Source of the DNA: UBA10939 sp050942745
Lineage (GTDB): Bacteria; Myxococcota; Myxococcia; Myxococcales; UBA5297
Direction of reading: 5' to 3'
DNA: 18,376 bases
Assembly (NCBI GenBank): GCA_050942745.1
Contig: JBMNNX010000123.1
Location: 1 to 18,376, forward strand
The notes below the pieces were generated by a model. The model was given only the letters and a program-made list of their open reading frames with translations, searched no databases and was not told the origin of the DNA. This document shows, one piece after another, positions 16,341 through 18,376 of this stretch (position 1 is its first letter; every line of letters starts with the position of its first letter). The position numbers and the translations under genes are program-made.

Positions 16341-16919
16341 TCAGGTCTTTTCGACCTGCATGAAGTCGAGATCGACCGGGGTGGCGCGCCCGAAGATCGA
16401 GACGAGCACCTTGACCCGCCCCTTGTTCGCGTCGACCTCCTCGACCGTGCCGTTGAAGTTCGAGAAGGGGCCGTCGGTGACCCGCACGCTGTCGCCTGGC
16501 TCGAACTGCACCTTCGGCTTGGGCTTGAGGACGCCCTCGCTTATCTGCGCGGTCAGGCGCCGCACCTCTTCGTCGGTGATCGACGGGATCTTCTCGGGCT
16601 CCATCGTCGTGGTGCCGCCCACGAAGCCGGTCACCTTGGGCGTCGACTTGACCAGGTGCCAGCTGCGGTCGTTCATCGCCATCTGGACGAGGATGTAGCC
16701 GGGAAAGAACTTGCGCTTGGTCGTGCGCTTCTCACCCTTGACCATCTCCACCACTTGCTCGGTGGGGATGAGGATCTCGCCGAACAGGTCGCTCATGCCC
16801 TCGAGCTTGATGCGCTCCTCGAGGGACTTCTTCGCCTTGTTCTCAAAGCCCGAGTAGGTGTGGACGACATACCAGCGCTTGGGCGTCCCGCCGCTTTCTT
16901 TTTCCGTAGCTTCAGCCAT
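16341..16919 (-). CDS. nusG: Transcription termination/antitermination factor NusG
   Basis: NusG binds the RNA polymerase clamp through its NGN domain and links it to Rho or ribosomal S10 through its KOW domain. The 192-residue product has KRWYVVHTYSGFENKAKKSLEERI and FFPGYILVQM (71-80) in the NGN domain and a KOW domain from about residue 139 (FEPGDSVRVTDGPFSNFNGTVEEVD). The ATG at 16919 (MAEATEKESGG) is preceded by AAGGGG 10 nt away. An upstream ATG at 16952 would overlap that site and adds residues unlike the family. It follows secE by 42 nt, the standard pairing. Confidence 0.98.
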   Translation of the reverse strand: MAEATEKESGGTPKRWYVVHTYSGFENKAKKSLEERIKLEGMSDLFGEILIPTEQVVEMVKGEKRTTKRKFFPGYILVQMAMNDRSWHLVKSTPKVTGFVGGTTTMEPEKIPSITDEEVRRLTAQISEGVLKPKPKVQFEPGDSVRVTDGPFSNFNGTVEEVDANKGRVKVLVSIFGRATPVDLDFMQVEKT

Positions 16920-16961
16920 CTGCCACAAGCCCCTTGAGTGTCTTGTCGTCACGCCAACCGC

Positions 16962-17402
16962 TTAGAGCCTCGCCAGCCAGTCGAGCAGCCCGGGAACCCA
17001 CTCGGTCATCACCATGGAAGAGATGAGATCGAAGAAAAAGAGGATGAGCGCCGCGATGAGGCTGGCGATGATCACCGCGATCGTCGAAACCCGTATCTCG
17101 GCGACCGAGGGCCAGGTCACCCTCTTCAGCTCGGTAGCGACATTGAGGCTGCCCGCGTAGATGCGCTGGTTGAAGAAGCAATACAGCGCGACCCCCGCGG
17201 CGAGCAGCACTCCGATAAGCGACGAGACGGTAAACCCCTGAATCCCAAACAGCGCCGGGTCACTGACCCGCAGCGCGCCGAGCAACCGCGCGATCACCTG
17301 GTGGAGGAACAGCGCGCCGATGAGCGCAAAGACAACGTACGAGATGCCCACCAACCGCCGCGGCTCCAACTTGGTGCCAACGCCACTCGAGGCTGCTTCC
17401 AT
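16962..17402 (-). CDS. secE: Preprotein translocase subunit SecE
   Basis: SecE clamps SecY in the inner-membrane protein channel SecYEG. The 146-residue product has three predicted membrane helices (about 18-38, 59-78 and 105-126), the long form known from E. coli rather than the single-helix form. The diagnostic amphipathic segment ATELKRVTWPSVAEIR (89-104) precedes the last helix. The ATG at 17402 has AAGGGA about 10 nt upstream. A longer frame to 17477 would add 25 residues, mostly Arg/Pro-rich, without a ribosome binding site and is not favoured. It lies between tRNA-Trp and nusG, as in many bacteria. Confidence 0.96.
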   Translation of the reverse strand: MEAASSGVGTKLEPRRLVGISYVVFALIGALFLHQVIARLLGALRVSDPALFGIQGFTVSSLIGVLLAAGVALYCFFNQRIYAGSLNVATELKRVTWPSVAEIRVSTIAVIIASLIAALILFFFDLISSMVMTEWVPGLLDWLARL

Positions 17403-17488
17403 CGCGGTCACGTCCCTTCGACACGGGCCCACCGGCCGTCCCGGCGCCCTCCGATTCCAAATACCAAAAACCTCCACGTCACCTCAGC

Positions 17489-17509
17489 CCTTCCCCGTTT
17501 TCGGAAAGG
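17489..17509 (-). promoter_or_regulatory. Hairpin between tRNA-Trp and secE
   Basis: A 7-bp stem with one G-U pair (17503-17509 with 17489-17495) and a 7-nt loop sits 27 nt after the tRNA-Trp gene; a short T-rich stretch (GGTTTTTGG) follows about 15 nt later. It may help tRNA 3' processing or attenuate entry into secE. Confidence 0.35.
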
Positions 17510-17535
17510 AGAGAGGAGAAGGAGGCCTTCGGGAA

Positions 17536-17609
17536 CAGGCCAGGAGGGATTCGAACCCCCAACCCGCGGTTTTGGAGACCGCCGCTCTACCAGTTCGAGC
17601 TACTGGCCT
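17536..17609 (-). tRNA. tRNA-Trp (anticodon CCA)
   Basis: A full cloverleaf is visible: acceptor AGGCCAG/CTGGCCT, D arm GCTC/GAGC, anticodon arm GCGGT-CTCCAAA-ACCGC with CCA at 34-36, and T arm with TTCGAAT. The 3' CCA is not encoded (the discriminator G is followed by TTC). It lies between rpmG and secE, its usual place. Confidence 0.96.
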
Positions 17610-17665
17610 ACTGCTTCTCACGCGGGTGCGTACCTCATCACCCTGGCGACTGGACGGACCGGCGG

Positions 17666-17818
17666 CTACTTGGTTTCCTTGTGGTCCGTGTGCTTGCGGC
17701 ACCGCTTGCAGTACTTCGAGAGCACAAGCTTGTCGGTCATGGTGCGCTTGTTCTTGGTGGTGGAGTAGTTGCGCTCCTTGCACACCGTGCACTCGAGTTG
17801 AATGATGCTGCGGTTCAT
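17666..17818 (-). CDS. rpmG: 50S ribosomal protein L33
   Basis: L33 is a small zinc-ribbon protein of the large subunit near the E site. The 50-residue product MNRSIIQLECTVCKERN... has two CxxC pairs (C10/C13 and C37/C40), making it the zinc-binding (C+) paralogue type, and the family blocks NYSTTKNKR and LSKYCKRCRKHT. AGGAAGG lies 7 nt before the ATG at 17818. It sits between tRNA-Thr and tRNA-Trp, where many bacteria have tuf-rpmG; here rpmG alone is present. Confidence 0.96.
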   Translation of the reverse strand: MNRSIIQLECTVCKERNYSTTKNKRTMTDKLVLSKYCKRCRKHTDHKETK

Positions 17819-17864
17819 GCTCTAGCCTTCCTGCGAAACCTTGTGAACCCGCCCTGCTCCAAAG

Positions 17865-17937
<73 letters not shown>

Positions 17938-17989
17938 ACGACTACCTGCTATGGGGAACCACGAACCTCTACCGGCTTTTTTTTCTCAG

Positions 17990-18063
<74 letters not shown>

Positions 18064-18102
18064 CAACCTCGACCGGTCTCGATCTTTTCGACACAACCAC
18101 CA

Positions 18103-18185
18103 TGGACGGGGAAGGATTCGAACCTTCGTAGGCATCAGCCGGCAGATTTACAGTCTGCTCCCTTTGGCCGCTCGGGAACCCGTCC
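18103..18185 (-). tRNA. tRNA-Tyr (anticodon GUA)
   Basis: An 83-nt type II tRNA with acceptor GGACGGG/CCCGTCC, anticodon arm GCAGA-CTGTAAA-TCTGC with GTA at 34-36, a long variable arm, and T arm GAAGG-TTCGAAT-CCTTC. The discriminator is A and CCA is not encoded. It corresponds to tyrU. Confidence 0.96.
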
Positions 18186-18263
18186 TTAGAACCTTGTCTC
18201 AACAACCAAGCGCGCCCGCGGAATCCCGGTCTCTAGTCTTCGGCCCTCTGCGGCGCCGCCTTT

Positions 18264-18336
18264 AGCCGGCGGCGGGAATCGAACCCGCGACCCTCTGCTT
18301 ACAAGGCAGACGCTCTACCTGCTGAGCTACGCCGAC
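18264..18336 (-). tRNA. tRNA-Thr (anticodon UGU)
   Basis: The acceptor GTCGGCG/CGCCGGC (one U-G pair), D arm, anticodon arm TCTGC-CTTGTAA-GCAGA with TGT at 34-36, and T arm GCGGG-TTCGATT-CCCGC are complete. CCA is not encoded. It is the first tRNA of the cluster (thrU position); the 40 nt to the window edge show no clear promoter. Confidence 0.96.
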
Positions 18337-18376
18337 GACTTCTCCCTGGAACCGATGGCAACTGCGCTCCTCTTAC

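Noticed and set aside
17403..17477. A longer SecE start at 17477
   Set aside because: The extra 25 residues are Arg/Pro-rich, lack a ribosome binding site and do not resemble SecE N-termini; the ATG at 17402 has AAGGGA upstream.
17977..17985. A run of eight T on the plus strand between tRNA-Thr and tRNA-Gly
   Set aside because: The transcript is from the minus strand, where it is an A-run; there is no plus-strand gene to terminate and no adjoining hairpin.

Overview
The window is a high-GC bacterial chromosomal segment in which every gene lies on the minus strand. It is the classic transcription/translation supercluster: tRNA-Thr(UGU), tRNA-Tyr(GUA), tRNA-Gly(UCC), tRNA-Thr(GGU), rpmG, tRNA-Trp(CCA), secE, nusG, rplK, rplA, rplJ, rplL, rpoB, rpoC, rpsL, rpsG, fusA and tuf, read from the right edge to the left. 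RpoC carries proteobacterial-type lineage sequence between its conserved blocks, SecE has the three-helix form and the tRNA order is that of the E. coli thrU-tyrU-glyT-thrT group. Together with the GC content this suggests a deltaproteobacterium in the broad sense (Myxococcota or a relative). That placement is an inference, and the EF-Tu sequence is atypical for it.

Right part (about 13.6-18.4 kb): four tRNAs lead into rpmG, tRNA-Trp and the secE-nusG-rplK-rplA genes, supplying the SecYEG subunit, NusG and the L11 and L1 stalk proteins. A GC hairpin follows rplA. A strong sigma70-type promoter (14849-14877) then starts the rplJ-rplL-rpoB-rpoC unit behind a roughly 250-nt leader with the hallmarks of the L10-binding autoregulatory leader.

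Middle (4.8-13.4 kb): rpoB and rpoC, separated by 245 nt that holds a perfect 14-bp hairpin directly after the rpoB stop. Motifs for catalysis, zinc binding and rifampicin binding are intact.

Left part (1-4.8 kb): a 544-nt gap holds a terminator-like hairpin, a tRNA-like remnant and a near-consensus promoter for rpsL-rpsG. A second promoter and a hairpin leader precede fusA-tuf, so the str operon looks split in two. tuf runs off the left edge after 304 codons. Its switch I region lacks the canonical RGITI and instead reads KGGTVRD...KIVTI.

This is a core housekeeping region. I see no mobile element, CRISPR array, defence system or other undescribed multi-gene system. The points worth a second look are the atypical EF-Tu switch I, the absence of a tuf copy from its usual slot after tRNA-Thr, the tRNA-like remnant, the intergenic hairpins without U-tracts, and charged insertions in L1 and L11.
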